From NCBI RefSeq assembly GCF_001904655.1, contig NZ_MRCC01000004.1, forward strand, positions 248,001-312,000: a DNA stretch of 64,000 nt, written 5' to 3'. Both the position numbers and the translations under genes were made by a program. The notes under the pieces were generated by a model, which did no database searches, was not told the origin of the DNA, and saw only the letters and a program-made list of their open reading frames with translations. Below are positions 16,996-27,186 of the stretch, piece after piece. The DNA comes from Chroogloeocystis siderophila 5.2 s.c.1 (lineage in GTDB: Bacteria; Cyanobacteriota; Cyanobacteriia; Cyanobacteriales; Chroococcidiopsidaceae). Numbering within the stretch: the stretch's first letter is position 1; every line of letters begins with the position of its first letter.

Positions 16996-18126
16996 CTAAA
17001 TCTCGCGCATTCCTAAACCAAGAACAATTCCGAGTCCTGGGCGTTGTCCTGGAGTAATTTTTTTCTCATCAACTTCTAATGACAAAGCTGCCACAGGATC
17101 GATTTGTACGGTGGGAATGTTTACTCGTTGTTGGAAGAACTCATCTAAGTTTACTAATCCTCCCCCAGGTCCTGCTAAGAGAATTTGGGCAACTTCGAGA
17201 TTTTCACTTTGACTGAGATAAAAATCGAGCGATCGCCGTAATTCGTCAATTAACTCTCCCATCACGCGCAACATTGCGGCGGTACCAGGGTCAACTGTAG
17301 GATTGATGACTCCTCTCATTTCATCAGTTGTCGTGGTGGGAATAATCACCGACTGTAGTAAGACTTGTGTATCTCTAGACATTGGTAAGTGCAGTGCTCG
17401 CAATAGCGCACTTTGCAGGTGAAATGTACCTATCGGGACAGTCCGCGAAAACTGCGGTATTCCATCTACAATAATGGCAATTTCGGTGTTGTCAAATTCA
17501 ATATCAACTAACACAACGGCTTCTTGCGAAGGAAATTCGCGCAATTTCTCTCGAATCGTGCGTAACAACGCAAAACTATTAATTTCTAAAACATCAACTT
17601 GTAGCCCAGCTTGTTGAAATGTATCAATGTAAGTATCTGTCACCTCTTTGCGCGTAGCAACTAACAAGACTTGTACCTTTTCAATTCCGTCTTCATCCAC
17701 AAAATACCCAAGCTTTTGGTAATCGACATCAGCTTCTTCACGCGGATACGGGAGATACAAACCTGCTTCGTGATTAAGTACCATTTCGCGTAATTCTTGG
17801 TCATCCAACTCGGCAGGTAAAGGAATTAAACGCACGAGTGAATCTCTTCCAGGAACAGCGGTAGCAACTCGCTTAGCTTTTATTTTGCTTTGGGCTAAAG
17901 CGGATTGAATAATTTCAGCAAGCGCTGGTGGATCAATAATTTGACCATCCTGAAAAATTCCTTCGGGTACGGGAACTGAGGTAAACGCCGCCAGTCTTAT
18001 TCCCTGTCCTTGTTTGCGTAGCTGGGCAATGTTAATCCGTTCCGGAGCCAGTTCAACACCAACTCCCTTGGCACGTTTTGGTAGTATCTGTAAGCGGTTA
18101 GGTAGTGTCTGGAAGCGGTTAAGCAC
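16996..18126 (-). CDS. pilM: Type IV pilus assembly ATPase-like protein PilM
   Basis: A cytoplasmic actin-fold protein that binds the PilN N-terminus. The 376 residues contain the family elements GVGVELAPERINIAQL, VPLPEGIFQDGQIID-like text, EMVLNHEAGLYLPYPREEADVDYQ, VVLVDIEFDNTEIAIIVDGIPQFSRTVPIG and QILLAGPGGGLVNLDEFF. It is the first gene of the pilM-N-O(-Q) cluster. No pilP is present between pilO and pilQ, as is usual in cyanobacteria. The likely promoter lies in the 120 bp that separate it from the divergent sugar-binding protein gene. Confidence 0.92.
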   Translation of the reverse strand: MLNRFQTLPNRLQILPKRAKGVGVELAPERINIAQLRKQGQGIRLAAFTSVPVPEGIFQDGQIIDPPALAEIIQSALAQSKIKAKRVATAVPGRDSLVRLIPLPAELDDQELREMVLNHEAGLYLPYPREEADVDYQKLGYFVDEDGIEKVQVLLVATRKEVTDTYIDTFQQAGLQVDVLEINSFALLRTIREKLREFPSQEAVVLVDIEFDNTEIAIIVDGIPQFSRTVPIGTFHLQSALLRALHLPMSRDTQVLLQSVIIPTTTTDEMRGVINPTVDPGTAAMLRVMGELIDELRRSLDFYLSQSENLEVAQILLAGPGGGLVNLDEFFQQRVNIPTVQIDPVAALSLEVDEKKITPGQRPGLGIVLGLGMREI

Positions 18127-18246
18127 AGTTTTGCTGGTTGTCTAGAGGGTAAAAAGAAACTGAGAGTGAGAGACTTAAAAGTGAATGTTTGCTACTCTAG
18201 CTTAGAATTGCTTTGCGCGTATAAGTCAGCAAGTTACGTTTGAAAA

Positions 18247-19569
18247 ATGTCGATAATATCAGTATTTGGTAGCAAATTCAGAGGTTGGAAACGCCTCGGA
18301 ATTTTTGCTTTGTTAGGTTTAATTTTGAGTTGGGTTGTTAGTTGTGGTACTGGTAACGTCAATAATAGTACCCAGCAATCGGCATCAGGTAACACTAATG
18401 TGGAATTCTGGACAATGCAACTCCAGCCACAATTCACGGATTTCTTCAATAACCTCATCAGTTCTTTTGAAGCTGAAAACCCTGAAATTAAGGTTAACTG
18501 GGTCGATGTTCCCTGGTCAGCAATGGAAAGCAAAATTCTAACCGCGATGTCAGCACGCACTGCACCGGATGTCGTTAACTTAAATCCTGGTTTTGCTTCG
18601 CAGCTAGCAACGCGGAATGCTTGGTTAGATTTAGATTCCAAAGTCAGTACGGATGTCCGCCAAACGTATCTTCCCAACATCTGGAAAGCAAGCACGATCA
18701 ATGGGAAAAGTTTTGGTTTACCTTGGTACCTCACAACACGCCTGACAATTTATAACACCGATTTGTTAAAGCAAGCAGGAGTAAGTCAACCGCCAACCAC
18801 GTATGCAGAATTAGCAACAGTGGCGCGACAAGTTAAAGAAAGAACTGGGAAGTACGCGTTTTTTACAACGTTTGTTCCCGAAGATTCTGCCGAAGTTTTG
18901 GAATCTTTTGTACAAATGGGAGTCAATTTAGTAGACGCGCAAGGCAAAGCCGCGTTTAATACTCCTGAAGGTCGGGCTGTGTTTCAGTACTGGGTAGATT
19001 TGTATCGCCATGAACTCATACCACCCGAAGTATTGACGCAGGGGCATAGGTATGGTATTGAGCAGTACCAAGCAGGACAAACTGCGTTATTAGCTTCAGG
19101 TCCAGAATTCTTAAAAACGATCGCTAAAAATGCACCAGCGATTGCAGAAGTTTCAGCTACCGCACCACAAATAACAGGACCTACAGGCAAGAAAAACGTT
19201 GCGGTCATGAACTTAGTCATTCCTGCCAACACCGACCAACCGGATGCAGCGTTAAAATTTGCATTGTACGTCACAAATAATCAAAATCAGCTTGCCTTTG
19301 CCAAAGCTGCCAATGTCTTACCCTCAACAGTAGCAGCACTCTCAGACGGCTACTTTAAGTCAGTACCAAACGATGCGTCAACAGTCGAAAAAGCCCGCGT
19401 TGTCAGCGCCAGTCAATTGCAGCAAGCCGAAGTTTTAGTTCCCGCGATGGAAAACCGCAATGTCTTGCAACGCGCAATTTATGACAATCTACAAGCCGCC
19501 ATGTTAGGCGAAAAAACCGTAGACCAAGCTGTTGCTGACGCTGCGGCTGAGTGGGATCGAAGGGGTTAG
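18247..19569 (+). CDS. Extracellular solute-binding lipoprotein, family 1 (sugar ABC importer)
   Basis: A 440-residue periplasmic binding protein. The N-terminus has a positively charged start, a hydrophobic core and a lipobox-like VVSCGTG, so the mature protein would be lipid-anchored at that Cys. The body reads VEFWTMQLQPQFTDFFNNLISSFEAENPEIKVNWVDVPW and YGIEQYQAGQTALLASGPEFL, as in MalE/UgpB-type sugar-binding proteins. No permease or ATPase gene is adjacent, so it must use subunits encoded elsewhere; the sugar is unknown. Start ATG at 18247. GGTCAGA-type repeats follow its stop codon. Confidence 0.88.
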   Translation: MSIISVFGSKFRGWKRLGIFALLGLILSWVVSCGTGNVNNSTQQSASGNTNVEFWTMQLQPQFTDFFNNLISSFEAENPEIKVNWVDVPWSAMESKILTAMSARTAPDVVNLNPGFASQLATRNAWLDLDSKVSTDVRQTYLPNIWKASTINGKSFGLPWYLTTRLTIYNTDLLKQAGVSQPPTTYAELATVARQVKERTGKYAFFTTFVPEDSAEVLESFVQMGVNLVDAQGKAAFNTPEGRAVFQYWVDLYRHELIPPEVLTQGHRYGIEQYQAGQTALLASGPEFLKTIAKNAPAIAEVSATAPQITGPTGKKNVAVMNLVIPANTDQPDAALKFALYVTNNQNQLAFAKAANVLPSTVAALSDGYFKSVPNDASTVEKARVVSASQLQQAEVLVPAMENRNVLQRAIYDNLQAAMLGEKTVDQAVADAAAEWDRRG

Positions 19570-19636
19570 AGGTCGGGGTCAGAGATCAGGGGAAGAACTA
19601 GCCAAAGTGCCACTAATCACTCACCCCTCATCCCTC

Positions 19637-20179
19637 CTAAAACGGAATATCGTCGATGTCCTGGTCTTCGCTAGATGGTAGCGGTGCTGACGATGTTCTT
19701 ACAGGTGGCTCATAAGTCGCAAAGTCAGCTATGACATCAGTTCGATTTGTTGTCGAAGTCGCCATTGCGGTACGAGACATCGTGTCTGAATCAACATTCT
19801 TAGCCGCTTTTTCAGAACGCGAACTTACAGCAGCGGGTGCAGCTTTGGGGTTAGCTTTTGTCGCCGTTGTATCTACAGTTTTATCGACTGCGTGAATTCG
19901 TTGTACTGTCAACTCAGCACGTTTTTCTTTGAAGCCTTCAGATCGCTCAAAAGTACTCATGCTTAAGCGACCTTCAATGATGACGCGATCGCCTTGCTGA
20001 TAATTTTGTTCAATCTCTTGCGCCAAGTTTCCCCAGCCGACAGCTTTTAATGTTGCAGGAGGGTCTTCTGCGCGTAACCCTGGAAATTGAATCAGCATTT
20101 CCGCTAATGCCATGTTGTCAGACGTGTAACGCAGTTGTGGCGCTTGCACAATTTCTGCCATCAAAATACAGCTATTCAT
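19637..20179 (-). CDS. ssb: Single-stranded DNA-binding protein
   Basis: Coats single-stranded DNA in replication and repair. The OB-fold occupies about residues 1-105 (LRYTSDNMALAEMLIQFPGL, then GDRVIIEGRLSMSTFERSEGFKEKRAELTVQRI). A flexible Ala/Ser/Thr-rich linker follows, and the protein ends in the acidic tail DIDDIPF that recruits partner proteins. The N-terminus MNSCILMAEIVQAPQLRY is the cyanobacterial form. A good ribosome site (AGGAGAAG) precedes the ATG at 20179. Confidence 0.92.
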   Translation of the reverse strand: MNSCILMAEIVQAPQLRYTSDNMALAEMLIQFPGLRAEDPPATLKAVGWGNLAQEIEQNYQQGDRVIIEGRLSMSTFERSEGFKEKRAELTVQRIHAVDKTVDTTATKANPKAAPAAVSSRSEKAAKNVDSDTMSRTAMATSTTNRTDVIADFATYEPPVRTSSAPLPSSEDQDIDDIPF

Positions 20180-20311
20180 TCGCTTCTCCTATGTGTTCGC
20201 TCGATCAGGGGTCAAGGGTTGGAGGTCGGAGGTCAGGGGAAGAATGAGTGACTAGTCACTCATCACGAGTTGATCTTGACACTAGCCACTAACCACTCTT
20301 TCACTCCACTC

Positions 20312-22870
20312 CTAACTCACAATTGACTGCCGAGGACTGTTGCTGTAAGCTTCCACTCCTTGTTGTTGTTCAATAAATGATTGAACGCGGGTGCGGTATT
20401 CCCTCAGCGAATCATCTACCCAATTACGATCATTACTGTTAGCGAACAAATGTACCAGTGGTTCGCCCGCATCGGGCAAAATCAGTATCCAATTATCATC
20501 TTCAAAGCGGATTTTCACACCATCAACTAACTCTAGATTCTCCTCGTTGTGGGTTTCGACTAAATGGCGCATCAATGCTCCCTTAACTGTCCAAGGACAG
20601 CGTACAGTGTAGCTGCGGTGGCTCACTTGTGGTAAGTCGTCATCGCGAATTGACGCGAGCGATCGCTCTTGAACCGTCAACATCTCAATCACTTTCGCAA
20701 TGCAGAACATGGCGTCAAACCCAGGATGCAACTGCGGGAAGATAAATCCCATATCCCCACTACCAGCAAGGACGACATTCGGGTTAGCACTTGGCAAAGA
20801 AGCTTCCATCAGTGCGGTAGGACTTGCCTTAGTGCGAATGACCTTACCATCATGGCGACGGGCAATTTGTTCGACAGCACTCGATGTATGAATCGGGACA
20901 ACGACAGTTCCGCGAGGGTGTGCGGTGAGAATCATGTTCACCATAAGGGCGGTTAACATTTCACCGCGAATCGGCGTTCCCAACTTATCAACCAAAATTA
21001 GTTGTTCTCCGTTGGCGGATACCTGGACGCCAAAAGTCGCGCGCAATGCTTCGACAACATGACCAAGCTGCTGTAAGAGTGCTTCCTTCTCGACTGAAGA
21101 AACCGCCGTTTGTTTCAAACTAGCGTTCAACACTACGGCGTCGCAACCAAATTTCGCTAAAAGTTGCGGTAAAACCGCACCAGATACCGCATACGTGTAA
21201 TCAATGACAACTTTCGAGTTACTATGGCGAATTGCTTCTACATTTAAATTTTTCTCAAAAGCATTGCAGTAAGTGTCGATCATCTGAATCGGATAGACAA
21301 CATTACCAATTTCATGAATTTGCACGCGCCGGAGGTCTTCTTTAAAGTAGGCGCCCTCGATTTTCTTTTCGAGTGCTTTCGAGATATTGACGCCTTTATT
21401 ATCAATGAATTCAATCAACAGGTAATCGGGTCGATCTGGATGCAGTCTTACGTGAATTCCGCCAGCAACGCCCAAAGTTGGTACAACAGTCCGTGACATC
21501 GGGATTGCGGTTGCATCTAAGTTTTGAATATTGACACCTACAGACATTAAACCCGCAATTAGCGATCGCGTCACCATGCGGGAAATGCTGCGTTGATCAC
21601 GGGATATCATCACCTGTGAGCCAGGCTTCAATGTCGAGCCGTAAGCTGCGCCTAACTTCACGGCAAATTCGGGTGTGATATCAATATTGGCTAATCCAGT
21701 TACCCCACGCTGACCAAATAAATTGCGTTGCGCGGTTTGTCCCCAAATTAAATTAATGTTTAATATTGCGCCTGATTCGATTTGTTTACTCGGCCAAACA
21801 CGAACGTTAGGACTAATTTGCGCTTCTTCTCCGACTGTTGATAGCGAACCAACGACCGCACCTTCTAAGACTTGCGCCCGGCGATCTACGCGTGTTCCAC
21901 GACCGATCACACACGCTCGCAGTTCTGCATCTTCGCCAATAATTGCACCATTCCAGATGATTGGTCGTTTTAAATCAGCATCCGCACCAATCGTTACGTT
22001 GTCACCGATTACCGTTCCAGCATCAATCCGCACTCGCGGTCCAATTCTGCAATTGCTGCCAATCAGCACCGGTGGACAAATTTCTACACTTGGGTCAATA
22101 TAAGTATTTTGACCTTCCCAAATTCCTGGCTTGGTCTCAGTGTACGCAAAGTCAAGCTTTACTTTCCCAAATAAACCATCATATTGACTTTCACGGTACG
22201 CATCAAGATGTCCGACATCACACCAGTACCCTTGCGCAATGTAGCCGTACATCGGCTCACCTTTTTCCAGCAACAAAGGAAATAAATCTTTGGAAAAGTC
22301 AGATTCTTGATTTGCTGGTAAATACTCTAAAACTGACGGTTCTAAGATGTATATACCCGTGTTCACCGTATCCGAGAAGATCTCGCTTGTGGATGGCTTT
22401 TCTAAAAATCTCCGAATTCGATAGTCTTCGTCAGTAATCACGACCCCAAATTCGATCGGATTGGGAACGCGAGTCAGAACTAAGGTTGCTTTGGCTTGTT
22501 TGCGTTTATGGAACTCAATCGCTGCGGTGAGGTCAAAATCTGTAACGCTATCACCACTAATCACTAAAAATGTTTCATTGAGTAATTCCGCAATGTTCTT
22601 CACGCAGCCTGCGGTACCCAAGGGTTGATCTTCTTCAACGGCATAAATCAAATCTACGCCAAAGTCAGTGCCATCTTGAAAATAATCGCGAATGACTTCA
22701 GGTAGATAATGCAGTGTGGCAATAACCTCGGTTATTTGATGTCGTTTGAGAAGATTAGTAATATGTTCTGCAATTGGTCTGTTTAAGATAGGTACCATCG
22801 GTTTAGGAAGGTCGCAAGTCAGCGGTCTTAACCGCGTTCCAGACCCTCCAGCCATCAGCACTGCACGCAT
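20312..22870 (-). CDS. Mannose-1-phosphate guanylyltransferase fused to a degenerate phosphomannomutase-like domain
   Basis: An 852-residue fusion. Residues 1-235 form a nucleotidyltransferase domain with the signature MRAVLMAGGSGTRLRPLT and the Lys of LPKPMVPI, expected to make GDP-mannose (or another NDP-sugar). Residues 250-370 are a left-handed beta-helix of hexapeptide repeats. Residues 380-840 have the phosphohexomutase fold, but its active site is altered: the TASHNP phospho-serine loop reads RLHPDRPD, the DGDADR metal loop reads VSANGEQ, and GEESGH reads AGSGDMG. The mutase half is therefore probably not catalytic. A strong ribosome site (AAGGAGG) precedes the ATG. GDP-mannose would feed exopolysaccharide and glycolipid synthesis. 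Confidence 0.88.
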   Translation of the reverse strand: MRAVLMAGGSGTRLRPLTCDLPKPMVPILNRPIAEHITNLLKRHQITEVIATLHYLPEVIRDYFQDGTDFGVDLIYAVEEDQPLGTAGCVKNIAELLNETFLVISGDSVTDFDLTAAIEFHKRKQAKATLVLTRVPNPIEFGVVITDEDYRIRRFLEKPSTSEIFSDTVNTGIYILEPSVLEYLPANQESDFSKDLFPLLLEKGEPMYGYIAQGYWCDVGHLDAYRESQYDGLFGKVKLDFAYTETKPGIWEGQNTYIDPSVEICPPVLIGSNCRIGPRVRIDAGTVIGDNVTIGADADLKRPIIWNGAIIGEDAELRACVIGRGTRVDRRAQVLEGAVVGSLSTVGEEAQISPNVRVWPSKQIESGAILNINLIWGQTAQRNLFGQRGVTGLANIDITPEFAVKLGAAYGSTLKPGSQVMISRDQRSISRMVTRSLIAGLMSVGVNIQNLDATAIPMSRTVVPTLGVAGGIHVRLHPDRPDYLLIEFIDNKGVNISKALEKKIEGAYFKEDLRRVQIHEIGNVVYPIQMIDTYCNAFEKNLNVEAIRHSNSKVVIDYTYAVSGAVLPQLLAKFGCDAVVLNASLKQTAVSSVEKEALLQQLGHVVEALRATFGVQVSANGEQLILVDKLGTPIRGEMLTALMVNMILTAHPRGTVVVPIHTSSAVEQIARRHDGKVIRTKASPTALMEASLPSANPNVVLAGSGDMGFIFPQLHPGFDAMFCIAKVIEMLTVQERSLASIRDDDLPQVSHRSYTVRCPWTVKGALMRHLVETHNEENLELVDGVKIRFEDDNWILILPDAGEPLVHLFANSNDRNWVDDSLREYRTRVQSFIEQQQGVEAYSNSPRQSIVS

Positions 22871-23383
22871 AATTCCTCCTTATGTGATTTGCACTCATCA
22901 CTGGCACCAAGCCAATGACTTTGGCAAAAAGCAAGTCTTATTCTAGTTTCCTACGTATGTTGAAACTTAAGGTACTTCCACAAGATACATCCGTTCAGAG
23001 TAAACTTCATTAGGCATATATGTCAGTGTAGGGGTGTACAACTGTGCACCTATATTGGACAATCACATGTTACAGTAAGGTAATGCATCGGCTGTACGTA
23101 GAAATGAACGTTGATAAATGAATGGTTCTCATTCTTGTGAGATTTTTTTGAATAGCCTGCGGCACAAAAGCTTCCTGCGCTGGCAACATTTGAGCAGGAA
23201 CTTGGTTAATGTGTGGTAGTTATGATACTTTATGAGCTACAACTAACTCAAAGCTACTTAGGCTGATCGCTATAACGATTTCTGTAGGCTACTCTACACT
23301 AAAGATAGTGGAAGAGGAAGTTTATCGCCGCTCAAGATACCGGCTTTTGCTTAACTAATGAGTTGTATAGGTGGTTGCTGAGA
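22871..23383. other. Intergenic region (513 bp)
   Basis: Divergent spacer holding the promoters of the guanylyltransferase gene and of the small membrane-protein/cobK unit. A partly symmetric GGTGTACAACTGTGCACC sequence near 23033-23050 could be a protein-binding site or a hairpin. No RNA gene or coding frame is convincing. Confidence 0.5.
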
Positions 23384-23572
23384 ATGAACTTGATTTATTG
23401 GTTAGTTGTTATTGGGTATGCAATAGGTGCTTGGATATTTTGGAATGGATTTCACCGCACAACCTTTTCGCGGAGTTTGCCCAATCGATTATCTCTATCA
23501 CTCTTATGGCCAGTGTTGTTAATCTCTAATAAATCTTATCGACAAAACTTCAGGAAAGCACTAAGAGGCTAG
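23384..23572 (+). CDS. Small membrane protein, unknown
   Basis: A 62-residue protein from the ATG at 23384 (a TTG at 23363 would add seven residues). It has one transmembrane segment at the N-terminus (LIYWLVVIGYAIGAWIFW), then a basic tail (FSRSLPNRLSLSLLWPVLL, ISNKSYRQNFRKALRG). The tail includes a second, weaker hydrophobic stretch. It is 5 bp upstream of cobK on the same strand and probably cotranscribed. I do not recognise the family; the compact, in-frame conservation of hydrophobicity makes it a plausible gene. Confidence 0.6.
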   Translation: MNLIYWLVVIGYAIGAWIFWNGFHRTTFSRSLPNRLSLSLLWPVLLISNKSYRQNFRKALRG

Positions 23573-23577
23573 CTGCG

Positions 23578-24393
23578 TTGCGTATTCCTCCCGCTTTTGA
23601 TCAGCCACTTCCAACTTGTAAACCAGCGTATGGTAAGTTGTGGTTAATTGGCGGGACTCAAGAAAGTGTTGAAATTGCTGCGGCGATCGCGAACTACAAT
23701 ATCCGCTGTATTATTTCTGTAACAACTTCTGCGGCGCGATCGCTTTATAAGCCTGCACCGTGTTTAACAGTTTGGGTAGGGCGTTTAACTTTTGCTCAAA
23801 TCCCTGAATTTGTCAAACAGCAAGAAATTGTGGCGATTGTGGATGCTTCACATCCTTATGCTGTCGAAGTTTCGCAAAATGCGATCTTCTCGGCGCAACA
23901 CCTGCAAATTCCGTACTTGCGCTACGAACGTCCGATCTTGTCGCCTAGTACAGCTAGCGAAGGTGAGCATTTTGATAGCTTTGCAGCTTTATTATCAACG
24001 AACCGTTTGCAAAACAAGCGCGTTTTATTAACTGTAGGTTACAGACCGCTACACTTATTTCAAGCTTGGCACGATCGCACAACGTTATTTGCAAGAATTC
24101 TGCCGTCGGCGATCGCCTTAGAAGCAGCCACTCAAGCAGGCTTTACCCCAGATCGCTTAATTTGTTTACGTCCGCCAATTTCTGATGAATTAGAACTTGC
24201 GCTTTGGCGTCAGTGGAAAATTCAACTTGTGATTACCAAAGCTTCAGGGAAACCAGGTGGTGAAGACACAAAACGCCTTGTCGCCACTCAACTCGGTATT
24301 CCGCTTATTACAATCAGTAGACCCACCGTTAATTATCCACAACAAACCTGCGATTTAGCTGTTGCACTTGATTTTTGTCGTCAGTACCTCTGA
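23578..24393 (+). CDS. cobK: Precorrin-6A reductase CobK/CbiJ
   Basis: Reduces precorrin-6A in the corrin ring pathway of vitamin B12. The N-terminal LWLIGGTQESVEIAAAIANYNIRCIISVTT is the NAD(P)H-binding start of the family, followed by VAIVDASHPYAVEVSQNAIFSAQHLQIPYLRYERP, which contains the conserved DASHPYA motif, and later VITKASGKPGGEDTKRLVATQLGIPLITISRP. The length (about 250-270 residues) fits. The start is uncertain: a TTG at 23578 is the first possible codon and no ATG lies close to the conserved region, so a non-ATG start is likely. Confidence 0.88.
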   Translation: MRIPPAFDQPLPTCKPAYGKLWLIGGTQESVEIAAAIANYNIRCIISVTTSAARSLYKPAPCLTVWVGRLTFAQIPEFVKQQEIVAIVDASHPYAVEVSQNAIFSAQHLQIPYLRYERPILSPSTASEGEHFDSFAALLSTNRLQNKRVLLTVGYRPLHLFQAWHDRTTLFARILPSAIALEAATQAGFTPDRLICLRPPISDELELALWRQWKIQLVITKASGKPGGEDTKRLVATQLGIPLITISRPTVNYPQQTCDLAVALDFCRQYL

Positions 24394-24462
24394 ATTTTCG
24401 ATTAACTCGTATTATGAGCGCATTTCTCTGCGATCGCTGCGCCTTAGTGGTTCACTTCCTCC

Positions 24463-24732
24463 TTAAAAAGCTGGAATCCACTCTTTAATAAAGTACTCAG
24501 TCCAAACACCATTTTTCCAATAAGGATCGGCTTCAACAAGTTGACGAACTGTTGCTTCATCTTCAGCTTCGTAGATGCCAAAAACCTTTGTTAAATCCTT
24601 TGTTGGACCAATTGTAATCAATACGCCTGACTCTTTTTGTGCAGCTAGCCCGTCGAGATGAGCTTGTCGATGAGGAACGCGCTTTTCTAGCACATCCTCG
24701 CAATAACTTCCCCACATTACGTACTTAGGCAT
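24463..24732 (-). CDS. YciI-family protein
   Basis: An 89-residue protein of the YciI/ferredoxin-like fold. It begins MPKYVMWGSYCEDVLEKRVPHRQAHLDGLAAQKESGVLITIGPTKD, with the conserved His of the R-x-x-H-x-x-x-L motif, and ends in DPYWKNGVWTEYFIKEWIPAF. Family members are small dimeric proteins of mostly unknown role; some act on chlorinated muconolactones, but that activity should not be assumed. It lies 9 bp after pheT on the same strand and may be cotranscribed with it. Confidence 0.85.
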   Translation of the reverse strand: MPKYVMWGSYCEDVLEKRVPHRQAHLDGLAAQKESGVLITIGPTKDLTKVFGIYEAEDEATVRQLVEADPYWKNGVWTEYFIKEWIPAF

Positions 24733-24741
24733 AACACAAGC

Positions 24742-27186
24742 TCAACTGCGCAGATTCACACCAAATTTTTCTACCAAAGATTCTCGCACTTTTTGGTGTA
24801 CGGGTTCGATGTCCTCATCCGTCAAAGTGCGATTTTGGGCGCGATATACTAAGCGAAACGCTAAACTTCTTTGTCCTGGGGGAACGTGTTCGCCGCGATA
24901 TTCATCAAATAATTCAACTGATTCGAGCAATTCTCCCGCCGCAAGTGCGATCGCGCGTTCTATTTCTGCAACAGAAACTTCGAGATGCGCGAAAAACGCA
25001 ATATCTCTAGGCGAGGCTGGATATGTAGAATACAAACGAAATTTTGGTACTAAAACTGCGTTGCGATCCCAATAATCCAAAATCACATCTAAATCAAGTT
25101 GAAAGACGTAAACCGCATCTGGTAAGCCTTTTTCTTGGCGTAGTTGCGGATGAACTTGTCCAAAATCACCTAAGCGATTACCCTGCAACCATAACGACGC
25201 TGTACGCCCTGGATGTAGGCGCGAATCTTGATGACTTGGTTGGTACTCTACCTTTAACCCCAAGCGCTGAAAGACACTTTCTAAAACGCCTTTAGCTTCA
25301 AACCAAGTGAGGGGACGTTCTTTTCCACCAGATGTCCACTTCCCTTGAGTCGGATCGCCGCCTAAAATCCCGCCTATAGCCTCGGCTTCGAGTAATCCAT
25401 CTTCTTCTTGCCAGAAAATGCGCCCAATTTCAAATCCATTCAGGCTACCATTACCTTGCTCTAGGTTGTACTGAAAAGCATCGATTAAACCGGAAATCAA
25501 GTCGGTACGCAGCGCGGAATATTCAACAAAAATCGGGTTGGTAAGCACAATTTGTCGGTCTTGTCCTGGTTTGACGAGCGAGTAATGGATGAGTTCGGTC
25601 AGCCCAGCAGCGCGGAAGGCTTCGCGGAGTTGGCGAGTGAGTTGCTGTTCTAAGGAAAGATAACCAGGTTCCGTTTTTTCAGGTAAAGTATCGCAAAAGC
25701 GATCATAGCCATACAGTCGCGAAATTTCTTCAATTAAGTCAATTTCACGCTCTAGATCGCGATGACGATACGGTGGAACGGTTACAGTCAAAACTTTTTG
25801 CGGTTCAGACGATGTGACTTGACATCCGAGGGCGGTCAGAATTTGCTGGATTGTTTCTGGTTGAAGTTCGCCAGTCGTGTCTTCTAAGTCGATTGGTCCT
25901 AAAATTTGGTTGACGCGATCAAGACGTAATTCAATTGAACGCGACATTGCGCCTACATCAGGTCGTGCGTCAGCAAATTCTTGTTGTACAGGAACGCCGC
26001 CAGCCAGATCCTGAATAAGCATTAATGCGCGACGACAAGCTAATTCTAATTCAGCCGCGTTGATGCCCCGCTCGTATCTTGCAGAAGCTTCGGTACGTAA
26101 TCCTTGGCTGCGCGCCGAACGCCGAACCGCGACAGGATCGAATAGCGCGGCTTCTAAAACTAAATTTTGCGTACCCTCATGTACTTCAGTTGCTTCGCCG
26201 CCCATAACTCCCGCTAACGCAACTGGTTCTTCGTGTGCGGTAATGAGTAAAGCTTGACTGGAAAGCGTGCGCATTTGACCATCGAGCGTTTTGAGTGTTT
26301 CGCCAGATTGCGCAAACCGGACGCCAATTGTTAAGTCTGATTGAGTTCCACTGACGGCGAAGAGGCGATCGCGATCAAATGCATGAAGCGGTTGACCCCA
26401 TTCAAGCAGAATGTAATTAGTAATATCAACAACGTTGTTAATCGGGCGAGTTCCCGCAGCTTGTAGTCGCTGTTGTAACCACGCAGGCGAAGGCGCAATC
26501 TTAACCGACTCAATAACTGTACCAATATACGCAGGGCAAGCTTGTGGCTGCGAGATTTTGAGTTTTAAATTCTTCTGAGTGTCAGGAATCGAGATTTCTG
26601 GGGCTTGTGGTAGTCGCACTGTTTTTCCTGTAATTGCGGCGACTTCGCGCGCGACACCCACCATGCTTAACGCATCAGCACGATTTGCAGTTGCTGTCAA
26701 GTCAAGAATCACATCATCCAAACCGAGCAACGGGCGAACATCACTTCCTAATTCGAGTTCCTGCTCAAAAATATGAATTCCTGCGGATTCTTTCGCGAGT
26801 CCTAACTCAGCTAAAGAGCAAATCATTCCTTCTGAACGGACTCCGCGTAGTTTGGCTGCTTTGATTTTGACGTCGATTTTAGGGAGGTAAGTACCCACTG
26901 TGGCGACGGGTACATATATTCCCGCACGGACATTCGGCGCACCACAGACAATATTTAATGGTTCTGGGGAAGCTGTTCCGACATCGACTTTCGTGACACT
27001 GAGTTTATCTGCATTTGGATGGCGATCGCACTCTAACACTTTCCCAACAACAACACCCTTTGCCCATGCACGGCGATCTTCAATTTCTTCTACTTCAAAT
27101 CCTGCCATTGTTAACGTTTCCGCCAATTCTTCAGGAGAAAGCGTCAACTCAACCAGTTCTTGCAGCCAATTCAGAGAAATACGCAT
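24742..27186 (-). CDS. pheT: Phenylalanyl-tRNA synthetase beta subunit
   Basis: Forms the alpha2-beta2 enzyme that charges tRNA-Phe. The 814-residue protein begins [14 protein letters not shown] and has the tRNA-binding EMAP-like domain (about 40-150, [23 protein letters not shown]), the B3/B4 editing domain (about 210-385), the B5 domain (about 400-490), a catalytic-like core (about 500-700) and the C-terminal anticodon-binding domain ([25 protein letters not shown]). The length is normal. pheS is not in the window, so the two subunits are encoded apart, as is common in cyanobacteria. Confidence 0.96.
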   Translation of the reverse strand: MRISLNWLQELVELTLSPEELAETLTMAGFEVEEIEDRRAWAKGVVVGKVLECDRHPNADKLSVTKVDVGTASPEPLNIVCGAPNVRAGIYVPVATVGTYLPKIDVKIKAAKLRGVRSEGMICSLAELGLAKESAGIHIFEQELELGSDVRPLLGLDDVILDLTATANRADALSMVGVAREVAAITGKTVRLPQAPEISIPDTQKNLKLKISQPQACPAYIGTVIESVKIAPSPAWLQQRLQAAGTRPINNVVDITNYILLEWGQPLHAFDRDRLFAVSGTQSDLTIGVRFAQSGETLKTLDGQMRTLSSQALLITAHEEPVALAGVMGGEATEVHEGTQNLVLEAALFDPVAVRRSARSQGLRTEASARYERGINAAELELACRRALMLIQDLAGGVPVQQEFADARPDVGAMSRSIELRLDRVNQILGPIDLEDTTGELQPETIQQILTALGCQVTSSEPQKVLTVTVPPYRHRDLEREIDLIEEISRLYGYDRFCDTLPEKTEPGYLSLEQQLTRQLREAFRAAGLTELIHYSLVKPGQDRQIVLTNPIFVEYSALRTDLISGLIDAFQYNLEQGNGSLNGFEIGRIFWQEEDGLLEAEAIGGILGGDPTQGKWTSGGKERPLTWFEAKGVLESVFQRLGLKVEYQPSHQDSRLHPGRTASLWLQGNRLGDFGQVHPQLRQEKGLPDAVYVFQLDLDVILDYWDRNAVLVPKFRLYSTYPASPRDIAFFAHLEVSVAEIERAIALAAGELLESVELFDEYRGEHVPPGQRSLAFRLVYRAQNRTLTDEDIEPVHQKVRESLVEKFGVNLRS

